Positions 1 through 5,383 of a DNA stretch of 7,696 bases are shown in pieces. The stretch's first letter is position 1; every line of letters begins with the position of its first letter. The notes beneath the pieces were generated by a model, which worked only from the letters and a program-made list of their open reading frames with translations, had not been told where the DNA came from and searched no databases. This DNA is from an uncultured Peptococcaceae bacterium (lineage in GTDB: Bacteria > Bacillota > Peptococcia > Peptococcales > Peptococcaceae): contig USCP01000093.1 of the NCBI GenBank assembly GCA_900553245.1, forward strand, positions 1-7,696, written 5' to 3'. The translations under genes were made by a program, and so were the position numbers.

Positions 1-1980
1 CATATTGAGGAGGACCTCAATACCATTCTTGCCAACCACGGCTATACCAATGCCAGCGACGGCAAGGGCGAAAATGCCATCGACATTGGCGTGAACTGGG
101 GCTATACCGGCGCGCAGATGTCCGAATCCATGGATATGGGCACGGTGGCAGCGATTGTCGCCATGCTGTTGTTAATCATTTTCACCGGCTACCTCATTAT
201 TTACAATGTGTTCCAGATTTCCGTGGCAGGGGATATCCGCTTCTATGGGCTCCTCAAAACCATTGGGACCACACCACGTCAGCTTAAGCGGATCATTCGC
301 TTACAGGCACTGGTGCTGTCGGTCATTGGGATTCCGATTGGGCTGGTGCTCGGTTGGCTTATTGGGCGTATGCTCGTGCCGGTGGTCATTGCCCAGCTTG
401 ATGGGGTTGTGAATGTGGTCTCCGTAAGTCCGGCCATCTTTATCATCTCCGCCCTTTTTGCCTTGGTGACGGTGTTTATCTCCGTCTTGCGTCCGGGTAG
501 ACTCGCAGGGCGTGTGTCCCCAATTGAAGCGCTGCGCTACACCGAAAGCGCGCCGATTTCCAAAAGGAAGGCGCGCAATAAGAAGGGCGTGTCCCTTTTC
601 TCGATGGCGTTGGCAAACCTCGGGCGTAACCGTGCCAAGACGGTGGTGACGATTCTCTCCCTCGCCTTGGCGGTGGTGCTCTTTACCGTGACCGTCACCT
701 TTACAGGCGGCTTTGACATGGACAAGTATCTGAAATTCCAAACTGCGGTGGATTTCCAAGTGGCGGATGCCAGCTACTTCCAAACCGGGCAGGGCGGCTT
801 CTATGATGAGCGTGCACTGCCGGAGGATACCATTGCGATGCTTGAAGGCTTGAACGGCGTCACCGAAGGCGGCCGCACCTACGGCCTCACCGTGTCAGCC
901 CAGGAATTTATTTCTGAGGATTGGTTCCGTACCCAATTGAGTCACTGGTATGACGAGGACGCGCTGGACAAGCGTGTCGAGATTGCTGCGAAGGATGCCG
1001 AAGGACGTCTTGCTCACGATGTGCAGCTTTACGGCATGGAGGATTTCCCACTCTCCTTGTGTAAGGTATACGAAGGGAGTCTTGATGAAGTCAAGAAACC
1101 GGGCAGCCGTGCCATTGCCGCTGTTTACGCGGAAGACGATTACGGCAATTTTGAAAAAGACAGCCATTGGGCCAAGCTAGGCGATACGGTGACGGTGCGT
1201 TATGTGGATGAATGGGAATGGGTGGATCCGAAGACTGATAAGGTCTATAGTGATGAGGCCCTTCCGGAATCCCTCTATGACAGCGCGATTCCGCGTGCCA
1301 AGACCTTCCACGAAGAAACCTATACCGTGGCGGCGATTGTGAGTGTGCCAAACTCTATAAGCTATCGCTATTACGGCGATGATGAGTTTATCCTCAATGC
1401 CGAAACCTTCAAGCAGGATACCGCAAGCCAAAATGTGCTCTACTATGCTTTTAATTGTAAGAAGGGCACGGAAGGGGCGATTACTAATGTAATCAGTGAC
1501 TACACAGAAAATGTGAATCCAAGCCTCGACTTTGAAAATAAGGACAAGTATGTGCAACATTTCAACGGCTTCCGCAACATGTTCCTACTCATGGGTGGTG
1601 CCTTGAGTGGCGTCATCTGCTTGGTGGGGCTTTTGAACTTCTTTAATGCCATCATCACAGGCATTACCGCACGACGCAGAGAACTCGCCGTGCTTCAGTC
1701 TATCGGCATGACCGCCAAGCAACAACGACAAATGCTTGCCATCGAAGGGCTTCTCTATACCGTCGGTGCGATTGTGCTTTCCCTCGTGCTCACGGTGGCA
1801 TTGGCACCGGTGCTTAGCCAGGCGCTCTCCAGTATGTTCTGGTTCTTCACCTATCATCTCACCCTCTGGCCAATCTTCGTGATGCTGCCGCTCTTTGCCG
1901 TGATTGGTGTCCTAGTGCCAATGATAAGCAGCCGCATCGCAAACCGCCGCTCGGTGGTTGACCGACTCAGACAAGAATAA
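1..1980 (+). CDS. FtsX/MacB-type ABC transporter permease, C-terminal part (5' end outside window)
   Basis: The frame is open from base 1, so the visible 659 residues are the C-terminal part of a larger permease (family members of this kind usually have roughly 800 or more residues). The first ~45 residues are the end of an extracytoplasmic domain. Hydrophobic segments follow at about 47-71, 99-127 and 143-163, forming the first FtsX module (typical 'FYGLLKTIGTTPRQLKRII' loop). A further segment lies at 214-236, then an acidic extracytoplasmic domain of about 290 residues, then the second FtsX module with segments near 527-552, 582-602 and 622-642 and the signature 'RRRELAVLQSIGMT'. Permeases of this type work with a separate ATPase, probably encoded upstream, and export or release lipids, peptides or lipoproteins at the membrane. 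A two-component system starts just downstream, as in many antimicrobial-peptide-response loci, but the substrate cannot be told from sequence. Confidence 0.9.
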   Translation, partial: HIEEDLNTILANHGYTNASDGKGENAIDIGVNWGYTGAQMSESMDMGTVAAIVAMLLLIIFTGYLIIYNVFQISVAGDIRFYGLLKTIGTTPRQLKRIIRLQALVLSVIGIPIGLVLGWLIGRMLVPVVIAQLDGVVNVVSVSPAIFIISALFALVTVFISVLRPGRLAGRVSPIEALRYTESAPISKRKARNKKGVSLFSMALANLGRNRAKTVVTILSLALAVVLFTVTVTFTGGFDMDKYLKFQTAVDFQVADASYFQTGQGGFYDERALPEDTIAMLEGLNGVTEGGRTYGLTVSAQEFISEDWFRTQLSHWYDEDALDKRVEIAAKDAEGRLAHDVQLYGMEDFPLSLCKVYEGSLDEVKKPGSRAIAAVYAEDDYGNFEKDSHWAKLGDTVTVRYVDEWEWVDPKTDKVYSDEALPESLYDSAIPRAKTFHEETYTVAAIVSVPNSISYRYYGDDEFILNAETFKQDTASQNVLYYAFNCKKGTEGAITNVISDYTENVNPSLDFENKDKYVQHFNGFRNMFLLMGGALSGVICLVGLLNFFNAIITGITARRRELAVLQSIGMTAKQQRQMLAIEGLLYTVGAIVLSLVLTVALAPVLSQALSSMFWFFTYHLTLWPIFVMLPLFAVIGVLVPMISSRIANRRSVVDRLRQE

Positions 1981-2012
1981 CCCTGGTTTTTCCGCAAAAC
2001 CCCTTTTATAGA

Positions 2013-2066
2013 ACAAAACCACGACCTTCCATCCGCTCCTAAAAAAACGGCAGGTCGTGGTTTTGT
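2013..2066 (+). terminator. Hairpin terminator after the permease gene
   Basis: A perfect 15-bp inverted repeat (2013-2027 with 2052-2066) encloses a 24-nt loop. The right arm ends in TTTTGTGTT, so the U-rich tail is partly inside the stem. It lies 33 bp after the permease stop and fits a rho-independent terminator, although the long loop makes it weaker than usual. The same bases overlap the promoter of the response regulator, so an operator role is also possible. Confidence 0.65.
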
Positions 2067-2074
2067 GTTATAAT
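2066..2074 (+). promoter_or_regulatory. Extended -10 promoter of the two-component operon
   Basis: TGTTATAAT is a perfect -10 hexamer (2069-2074) preceded by the TGn extension. No good -35 is present at the expected place (2046-2051 reads AACGGC), which is typical of extended -10 promoters. Transcription would start near 2081, giving a leader of about 24 nt that carries the ribosome binding site AAGGAGG at 2091-2097. The -35 region lies in the loop of the upstream terminator and the TG extension touches its right arm. Confidence 0.65.
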
Positions 2075-2104
2075 TGGATAAACTGATTTCAAGGAGGGAT
2101 GAGG

Positions 2105-2785
2105 ATGGAGCGCATATTATTGGTAGAAGACGATGAGGCGCTGGCGCGTGGGATTGTGATGGCGCTTGCGGCGCTTGAACGTGAGATTCAGAGTGCTGCT
2201 TCGGTGCGTGAGGCGCGGGTGGCGCTTTCCGCAACCTTGGATTTGATTATTTTGGACATCAACCTGCCGGATGGTAATGGGCTGGATTTGTTGCGGGCGC
2301 TGCGTGCCGAGGGCGTGCAGACGCCGGTGATTCTTCTTACTGCCAACGATATGGAGATGGACGAGGTCGTGGGCCTTGAAGCAGGGGCGAATGATTACAT
2401 CACCAAGCCTTTTTCCTTGGCGGTGCTTCGCGCCCGTGTGGCGGTGCAGTTGCGTGGAGGGAAACAAACGGCAAGTGCGCGCATGGTGATGGGGCCTTTT
2501 GACTTTGATTTTGAAGGGATGGTCTTTCGCCGCGATGGCGTGCCGATTGAGCTATCTAAGAGTGAGCAGAAGCTTTTGCGTATTTTGGTAGACAATCGCG
2601 GACACACGGTGACCCGCGACACCTTAGTAGAACGTGTGTGGAGTGACGGCGCTGCCTTTGTGGATGAGAACGCCTTGTCGGTCACCGTCAAGCGTTTGCG
2701 TAAAAAGCTCGAAGTGGATCCGTCCCACCCTATGTATCTCAAAACCGTCTATGGGCTCGGCTATACATGGGCGGTGCCGTCATGA
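2105..2785 (+). CDS. OmpR/PhoB-family response regulator
   Basis: A 226-residue two-domain transcription factor. The receiver domain (about 1-118) shows the acidic pair D9/D10, the phospho-acceptor D51 in 'LIILDINLPDGNG', T79 in 'LLTAND', the switch aromatic Y98 and K101 in 'YITKPF'. The C-terminal winged helix (about 128-226) has the OmpR-type 'LSKSEQKLLRIL', 'RDTLVERVW' and 'VKRLRKKLE' helices and ends with 'VYGLGYTW'. The ATG at 2105 is preferred over the in-frame ATG at 2099, because AAGGAGG (2091-2097) is 7 nt from the former and abuts the latter. Its stop overlaps the kinase start (ATGA), indicating translational coupling. The kinase product presumably phosphorylates it. Targets are unknown; the adjacent permease and its own promoter are natural candidates. 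Confidence 0.95.
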   Translation: MERILLVEDDEALARGIVMALAALEREIQSAASVREARVALSATLDLIILDINLPDGNGLDLLRALRAEGVQTPVILLTANDMEMDEVVGLEAGANDYITKPFSLAVLRARVAVQLRGGKQTASARMVMGPFDFDFEGMVFRRDGVPIELSKSEQKLLRILVDNRGHTVTRDTLVERVWSDGAAFVDENALSVTVKRLRKKLEVDPSHPMYLKTVYGLGYTWAVPS

Positions 2786-3702
2786 CGGCGCAGGTGCTTT
2801 TGGGTGTTGCCGCTATAGTGCTTGCGCTCAGCGGCCTTTGGGTATGGTGGAGCCATCGTCGCATACGCCAAACGATGGCGCGGCTTGATGCGATGCTTGA
2901 GGCTGCGATAGCAGGTGATTTCCATGAGGCGCATTTTGACGAAAGTCAGCTTTCTGAGGTAGAAAGCCGCATGGCGCAGTATCTCGGTGCCGGCGCGACT
3001 TCGGCAGCCGCCCTCAAGCGACAGCGTGACCAACTCAACGGCCTTGTGAGTGACGTGAGCCATCAAACGAAAACGCCCCTTGCAAATATTATTCTCTATA
3101 CGCAGCTCTTGGAGGAGCAAGCATTGTCGGCACAGGGCGAAGACTGTGTGGCAGCCATCAAAGGACAGACTGTGAAGCTCCAATCTTTGATTGAGGCGCT
3201 TGTGAAGACGTCACGCCTGGAAACGGGCATCTTCGCCCTTCATCCGGAGGTGGGAGATGTGGGCGCAATGACGGTGCGTGCCTGCAAGCAATATTGTGCC
3301 AAGGCTGAGGCCAAGAACATTCATCTAAGCTGGGAGACAGCGCCGGTGCAGGCGGTGTTTGATGCCAAGTGGACCGAGGAAGCCCTCTGTAATCTCATTG
3401 ATAATGCCATCAAATATACGCCGGAAGGTGGGCGGGTGAAGGTGGCAGTGGCGCCTTATCCGCTTTTTTGTGCAGTGACGGTCATTGACAATGGCGTCGG
3501 CATTTCCGAAAATGACTTACCGAAAATTTTTCAGCGTTTTTATCGTGTGCAAAGTGGCGGTGAAGGGGTGGGCGTGGGACTCACCCTTGCGCGGCAAATT
3601 GCCGAAGGTCAAGGTGGCTACATCAAGGTTGGCAGTAAGGCTGGTCAAAGCAGTACCTTTGCCCTTTATTTGCCGCGGGAAACGCGCTACAATAGAGGAT
3701 AA
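2782..3702 (+). CDS. Sensor histidine kinase with a single N-terminal membrane segment
   Basis: A 306-residue HisKA/HATPase kinase. One hydrophobic segment (about 5-23) is followed by a basic stretch, a helical linker, the H box 'DVSHQTKTPL' with H94, the N box with N204 and N208 ('NLIDNAIKYTPEGG'), the G1 box around D236 ('IDNGVGIS'), the F box 'IFQRFYR' and the G2 box 'GVGVGL'. The start at 2782 forms a 4-base ATGA overlap with the response regulator stop; an in-frame ATG at 2767 would need a longer overlap. There is no extracytoplasmic sensing domain and only one clear membrane helix, so the signal is probably received in the membrane or from a partner protein, possibly the neighbouring permease by analogy with Bce-type systems (inference). 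Confidence 0.93.
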   Translation: MTAQVLLGVAAIVLALSGLWVWWSHRRIRQTMARLDAMLEAAIAGDFHEAHFDESQLSEVESRMAQYLGAGATSAAALKRQRDQLNGLVSDVSHQTKTPLANIILYTQLLEEQALSAQGEDCVAAIKGQTVKLQSLIEALVKTSRLETGIFALHPEVGDVGAMTVRACKQYCAKAEAKNIHLSWETAPVQAVFDAKWTEEALCNLIDNAIKYTPEGGRVKVAVAPYPLFCAVTVIDNGVGISENDLPKIFQRFYRVQSGGEGVGVGLTLARQIAEGQGGYIKVGSKAGQSSTFALYLPRETRYNRG

Positions 3703-3731
3703 TAAGCAGACTTTTTAAAGGAGGATTTGCA

Positions 3732-4136
3732 ATGGCCAAGAAAAATCAGGCACCGGCAACCAAGCAAGCGGCGCAGCCCAACAAAAGACCGGGCATTTGT
3801 CAATATTGCGGCAAGCCGGAGGCCTTTGACGGTCCGTTTTGTTCGAAGGAATGTAAGCAGGCCTATGAAGAGGGCATGAAGCACGACCAACCACGCGTAA
3901 AACTTTATAGCATCGGTATGATTGCTGGGATTTTGATTCTCATTTACGGGGGGATTATGGATGTCAGCGAAGCCATGGGCGTGGGTGCGATTATTATTGG
4001 GATGACCTTCCTCTTTATGCCGTTTTTGCCAACAGGTACGGTCAAGAGCATGGGCTATCGCCGTTCCCGCATGCTTGGGCGTATGGCCGGTGTGGTTATG
4101 CTCGTGATGGGCATTTGGGCCGGCTGGTTCTATTAA
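3732..4136 (+). CDS. Zinc-ribbon (DUF2116-like) small membrane protein
   Basis: A 134-residue protein. After a lysine/alanine-rich N-terminus (1-20), residues 22-49 carry a zinc-ribbon pattern, C23-x2-C26 ... C37-x3-C41, followed by 'KQAYEEG', which closely resembles DUF2116-type zinc ribbons. Three hydrophobic segments follow at about 58-76, 81-101 and 115-134, with the protein ending inside or at the edge of the last one. The ribosome binding site AAAGGAGG (3717-3724) is 7 nt from the ATG. It lies 29 bp after the kinase gene with no terminator between, so it is probably in the same operon. Function unknown; the zinc ribbon should lie in the cytoplasm if the N-terminus stays inside (inference). 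Confidence 0.85.
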   Translation: MAKKNQAPATKQAAQPNKRPGICQYCGKPEAFDGPFCSKECKQAYEEGMKHDQPRVKLYSIGMIAGILILIYGGIMDVSEAMGVGAIIIGMTFLFMPFLPTGTVKSMGYRRSRMLGRMAGVVMLVMGIWAGWFY

Positions 4137-4151
4137 AAGAAGGAGGCAATC

Positions 4152-4361
4152 ATGGCACACTATGAGTACAAATTTGTGGAGGTGCCACGCAAGGGTGGGC
4201 TGAAAGCCCAACCGGGAGATACCTTCGAGGTGTGTAAGCAAGTCATCGCAGACGAAGCCGCCAAGGGGTGGCGCCTCAAGCAGGTGGTAACGCCTTTTAA
4301 TGAGAAAATGGGCGTGTCGGTGGCCACCGGCTACCAGATTATTTTTGAGCGCGAGGTTTAA
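4152..4361 (+). CDS. DUF4177-family small protein
   Basis: A 69-residue soluble protein with the DUF4177 pattern: an N-terminal strand 'YEYKFVEVP', a middle helix ending 'AAKGWRLKQVV', and a C-terminal strand 'GYQIIFERE'. The ribosome binding site AGAAGGAGG (4139-4146) is 5 nt from the ATG. It starts 15 bp after the zinc-ribbon gene, so it is the last gene of the apparent operon. The family is widespread in Firmicutes and has no assigned biochemical role that I know of. No terminator is visible between its stop and the RNA II promoter at 4373, so operon transcripts probably end at the hairpin at 4445-4477. Confidence 0.9.
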   Translation: MAHYEYKFVEVPRKGGLKAQPGDTFEVCKQVIADEAAKGWRLKQVVTPFNEKMGVSVATGYQIIFEREV

Positions 4362-4372
4362 GTGGGCGGCGC

Positions 4373-4401
4373 TTGCAATTTCTGATAGGCTGCGCTATTC
4401 T
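4373..4401 (+). promoter_or_regulatory. Putative promoter of the antitoxin RNA (RNA II-like)
   Basis: TTGCAA (4373-4378) and TATTCT (4396-4401) are separated by exactly 17 bp, each matching 4 of 6 consensus positions. Transcription would begin near 4408 and reach the hairpin terminator about 70 nt later. No ORF with a ribosome binding site follows, which fits a small RNA promoter. Confidence 0.5.
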
Positions 4402-4414
4402 ATAGATAGGCAAT

Positions 4415-4444
4415 GAAGGAAATAATCAAATGCCATAACAATGC
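4415..4444. repeat. Direct repeat copy 1 (antitoxin side)
   Basis: A 30-nt copy whose first 15 bases (GAAGGAAATAATCAA) are identical to copy 2 and whose last 7 (ACAATGC) also match, with a 2-nt length difference in the middle. On the - strand it lies beyond the shared terminator, so it would not be in the toxin RNA. Read on that strand it keeps only the codons for 'LIISF' before a stop, as expected of a copy kept for base pairing rather than coding. Confidence 0.85.
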
Positions 4445-4477
4445 AAAAAAACCACCGGCGGCATCCGGTGGTTTTTT
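4445..4477. terminator. Bidirectional terminator shared by convergent RNAs
   Basis: The GC stem CCACCGG (4452-4458) pairs with CCGGTGG (4465-4471) around a 6-nt loop. It is flanked by seven A on the left and six T on the right, which extend the stem to 13 bp. It therefore ends + strand transcripts (the two-component operon and the small RNA) with a T6 tail and - strand transcripts with a T7 tail. It begins one base beyond the toxin ORF stop. Confidence 0.9.
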
Positions 4478-4478
4478 G

Positions 4479-4574
4479 TTAGGCTGTGTTGTCACTCTTT
4501 CGACTGTCCAGCCATTTGCAGATGCAGTGGCAAGTTACACCTGCTGCGACAGCGCTGACGAAGGAAATAATCAA
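4479..4574 (-). CDS. Putative Fst-like small hydrophobic toxin peptide
   Basis: From a TTG at 4574 the - strand frame encodes 31 residues: a hydrophobic stretch of about 18 residues (IISFVSAVAAGVT...), then 'ICKWLDSRKSDNTA'. A short membrane helix followed by a W-L-D and charged/polar tail is the general plan of Fst-family type I toxins, and I have the impression that peptides ending in similar 'ICKWLD' motifs occur in other Clostridia. The start is uncertain: the frame has no ATG. TTG 4574 is 18 nt from the ribosome binding site (AGGAAGGGGG, 4602-4593), while an ATT at 4589 is better spaced but a rare start and would give 36 residues. A missing base in the start region, making this a frameshifted relic, is also possible. 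Predicted action would be membrane disruption, controlled by the antisense RNA. Confidence 0.55.
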   Translation of the reverse strand: MIISFVSAVAAGVTCHCICKWLDSRKSDNTA

Positions 4575-4627
4575 GTCGCATATGACAATGCACCCCCTTC
4601 CTGTTGTCGGAGTGGGAGTGACAACAC
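4486..4627. repeat. 12-bp inverted repeat enclosing the toxin ORF
   Basis: GTGTTGTCACTC (4486-4497) is the exact reverse complement of 4616-4627. In the - strand RNA the right arm is the 5' end and the left arm covers the last codons of the peptide ORF. A further related segment at 4602-4608 can pair with part of the 5' arm, giving two mutually exclusive folds. Confidence 0.8.
4560..4591. repeat. Direct repeat copy 2 (toxin start region)
   Basis: A 32-nt copy of the repeat at 4415-4444, offset by 145 bp. On the - strand it covers the bases between the ribosome binding site of the toxin RNA (AGGAAGGGGG, 4602-4593) and the first codons of the hydrophobic ORF. An RNA made from copy 1 would therefore mask translation initiation. 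Confidence 0.85.
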
Positions 4628-4631
4628 GTTC

Positions 4632-4640
4632 AGTATATCA
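4632..4640 (-). promoter_or_regulatory. Extended -10 promoter of the toxin RNA
   Basis: On the - strand this reads TGATATACT: a 5/6 -10 hexamer (TATACT) with a TGn extension. No convincing -35 is seen upstream. Transcription would begin near 4625, just at the arm of the 12-bp inverted repeat. Confidence 0.55.
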
Positions 4641-4669
4641 TAGCCAATATACATTCTGCTATTACAAAC

Positions 4670-4710
4670 AAAACCGCATCCTCTTCTTGGTGAAGGGGAT
4701 GCGGTTTTTT
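4670..4710. terminator. Strong terminator of the cytidylate-kinase-like gene
   Basis: A 17-bp stem (4670-4686 with 4692-4708, one G-U type pair) closes a 5-nt loop. On the - strand it starts 3-4 bases after the stop codon and ends in TTTTGTTTG. On the + strand it has a T6 tail, so it can work in both directions and separates the small-RNA locus from the - strand genes. Confidence 0.88.
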
Positions 4711-4712
4711 CT

Positions 4713-5339
4713 TTAGTCGCGTTCGATTTCAAACCATTTTTCCGCGTAGGCGGCAAGAGATGGAATCACGTCCTTGATTTTAATGGTGGTGGTATTGATG
4801 CAAAGCTCGTAGCCACGGCGGTCGCCCCATTTGTAAGGGCTCAGAATGCTGTGGGTCTTGCCGCGGTTTTTGTCAATTTGATTGATTTTTTTTTCAAATT
4901 GCTTGTCGCTGAGCTCGGCGTCAATGGTGCCACGACGGCGACAACGGGCAATGCGCGCTTCCATGTCTGCATGGACAAAGATGCGCAATGGCTTATGCTC
5001 GCGTAGAATCACATCAGCGTTACGACCGACAATGACGCAGTTACTTTTTTCGGCAAGGGATTTGATGAGGTTGGTTTGTTCACTCAAAAGGGCCGTGGAT
5101 TGATCCGCGAAATAGTTTGGCATGATGGAAAAGGTCTGCCCGATGGTGATTGGATAGAGATTTGCCAAGCTGTTTTCTTCCAAGGTGCGTTCCAAATAGT
5201 CCTCGTTAAGAGCGGTTTGTTCGGAAAGCATGGTGAGAATTTCGCGGTCGTAATAGGCATAGCCCAAGGCTTCTGCTAAGCGTTTCCCCAATTCGCGACC
5301 GCCGCTGCCGAATTCTCTGCTGATGGTAATGATGTTCAT
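4713..5339 (-). CDS. Cytidylate-kinase-like P-loop protein
   Basis: A 208-residue protein of the cytidylate kinase-like family (Cytidylate_kin2 type), common in Clostridia. It begins with strand 'MNIITISREF' and a P-loop variant GSGGRELG (11-18). Other family marks are 'VIVGRNADVIL' (102-111), 'RIFVHADMEARIARC' (119-133) within a lid-like basic region, and 'KKINQIDKNR' (150-159) before a conserved 'Y...YELCINT' stretch (169-183). The family is homologous to CMP kinase, but its nucleotide substrate is not generally established, so true CMP kinase activity should not be assumed. The ribosome binding site AAGGAGG (5354-5348) is 8 nt from the ATG. The gap to the upstream protease stop is 44 bp with only a weak hairpin, so some co-transcription is possible. 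Confidence 0.92.
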   Translation of the reverse strand: MNIITISREFGSGGRELGKRLAEALGYAYYDREILTMLSEQTALNEDYLERTLEENSLANLYPITIGQTFSIMPNYFADQSTALLSEQTNLIKSLAEKSNCVIVGRNADVILREHKPLRIFVHADMEARIARCRRRGTIDAELSDKQFEKKINQIDKNRGKTHSILSPYKWGDRRGYELCINTTTIKIKDVIPSLAAYAEKWFEIERD

Positions 5340-5383
5340 GAGAATGTCCTCCTTGTTTTACAAAGGGCGCCTGGTGGCGTCTT

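Larger units (their letters stand above)
4408..4480 (+). ncRNA. Putative antitoxin small RNA (RNA II-like) of a par/Fst-like type I locus
   Basis: A transcript of about 70 nt is predicted from the promoter at 4373-4401 to the terminator at 4445-4477. Its 5' half is the direct repeat copy at 4415-4444. This copy is complementary to the translation-start region of the opposite-strand toxin RNA (copy at 4560-4591): 15 consecutive pairs, then a patchy stretch, then 7 more pairs. Its 3' half is the shared terminator and is fully complementary to the toxin RNA's 3' end. This matches the layout described for RNA II of the pAD1 par locus. Ends are estimates. Transcription is not shown. Confidence 0.5.
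4444..4626 (-). ncRNA. Putative toxin mRNA (RNA I-like)
   Basis: A compact transcript of about 180 nt is predicted from the extended -10 at 4640-4632 to the T7 tail of the shared terminator. In order it holds a 5' hairpin (4626-4620 with 4608-4602), the ribosome binding site AGGAAGGGGG, the direct repeat, the peptide ORF and the terminator. Its first 12 bases (4627-4616) are perfectly complementary to 4497-4486 near the ORF end, so the molecule could close on itself. Ends are estimated from promoter and terminator positions. Confidence 0.5.

Noticed and set aside
1985..2001. Small hairpin (GGTTTT / AAAACC, 5-nt loop) right after the permease stop
   Set aside because: Only 6 bp and mostly A-T; the 15-bp hairpin just downstream is the more likely terminator.
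4492..4581. 29-codon - strand ORF from the ATG at 4581 (MRLDYFLRQ...)
   Set aside because: It has an ATG, but the product is basic and without recognisable features, while the neighbouring frame encodes a membrane helix with a WLD tail typical of small toxins. Not fully excluded.
4415..4591. CRISPR-like repeat pair
   Set aside because: Only two imperfect copies, with a 115-bp interval holding a terminator and an ORF.
4486..4627. Miniature transposable element bounded by 12-bp inverted repeats
   Set aside because: No target-site duplication was seen, and the arms are well explained as the 5' end and ORF end of one folded RNA between promoter and terminator.
4413..4643. 76-codon + strand ORF starting ATGAAGGAAATA
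   Set aside because: It runs through the terminator hairpin and its T tract, has no good ribosome binding site, and its beginning is the direct repeat; better explained as the antitoxin RNA region.
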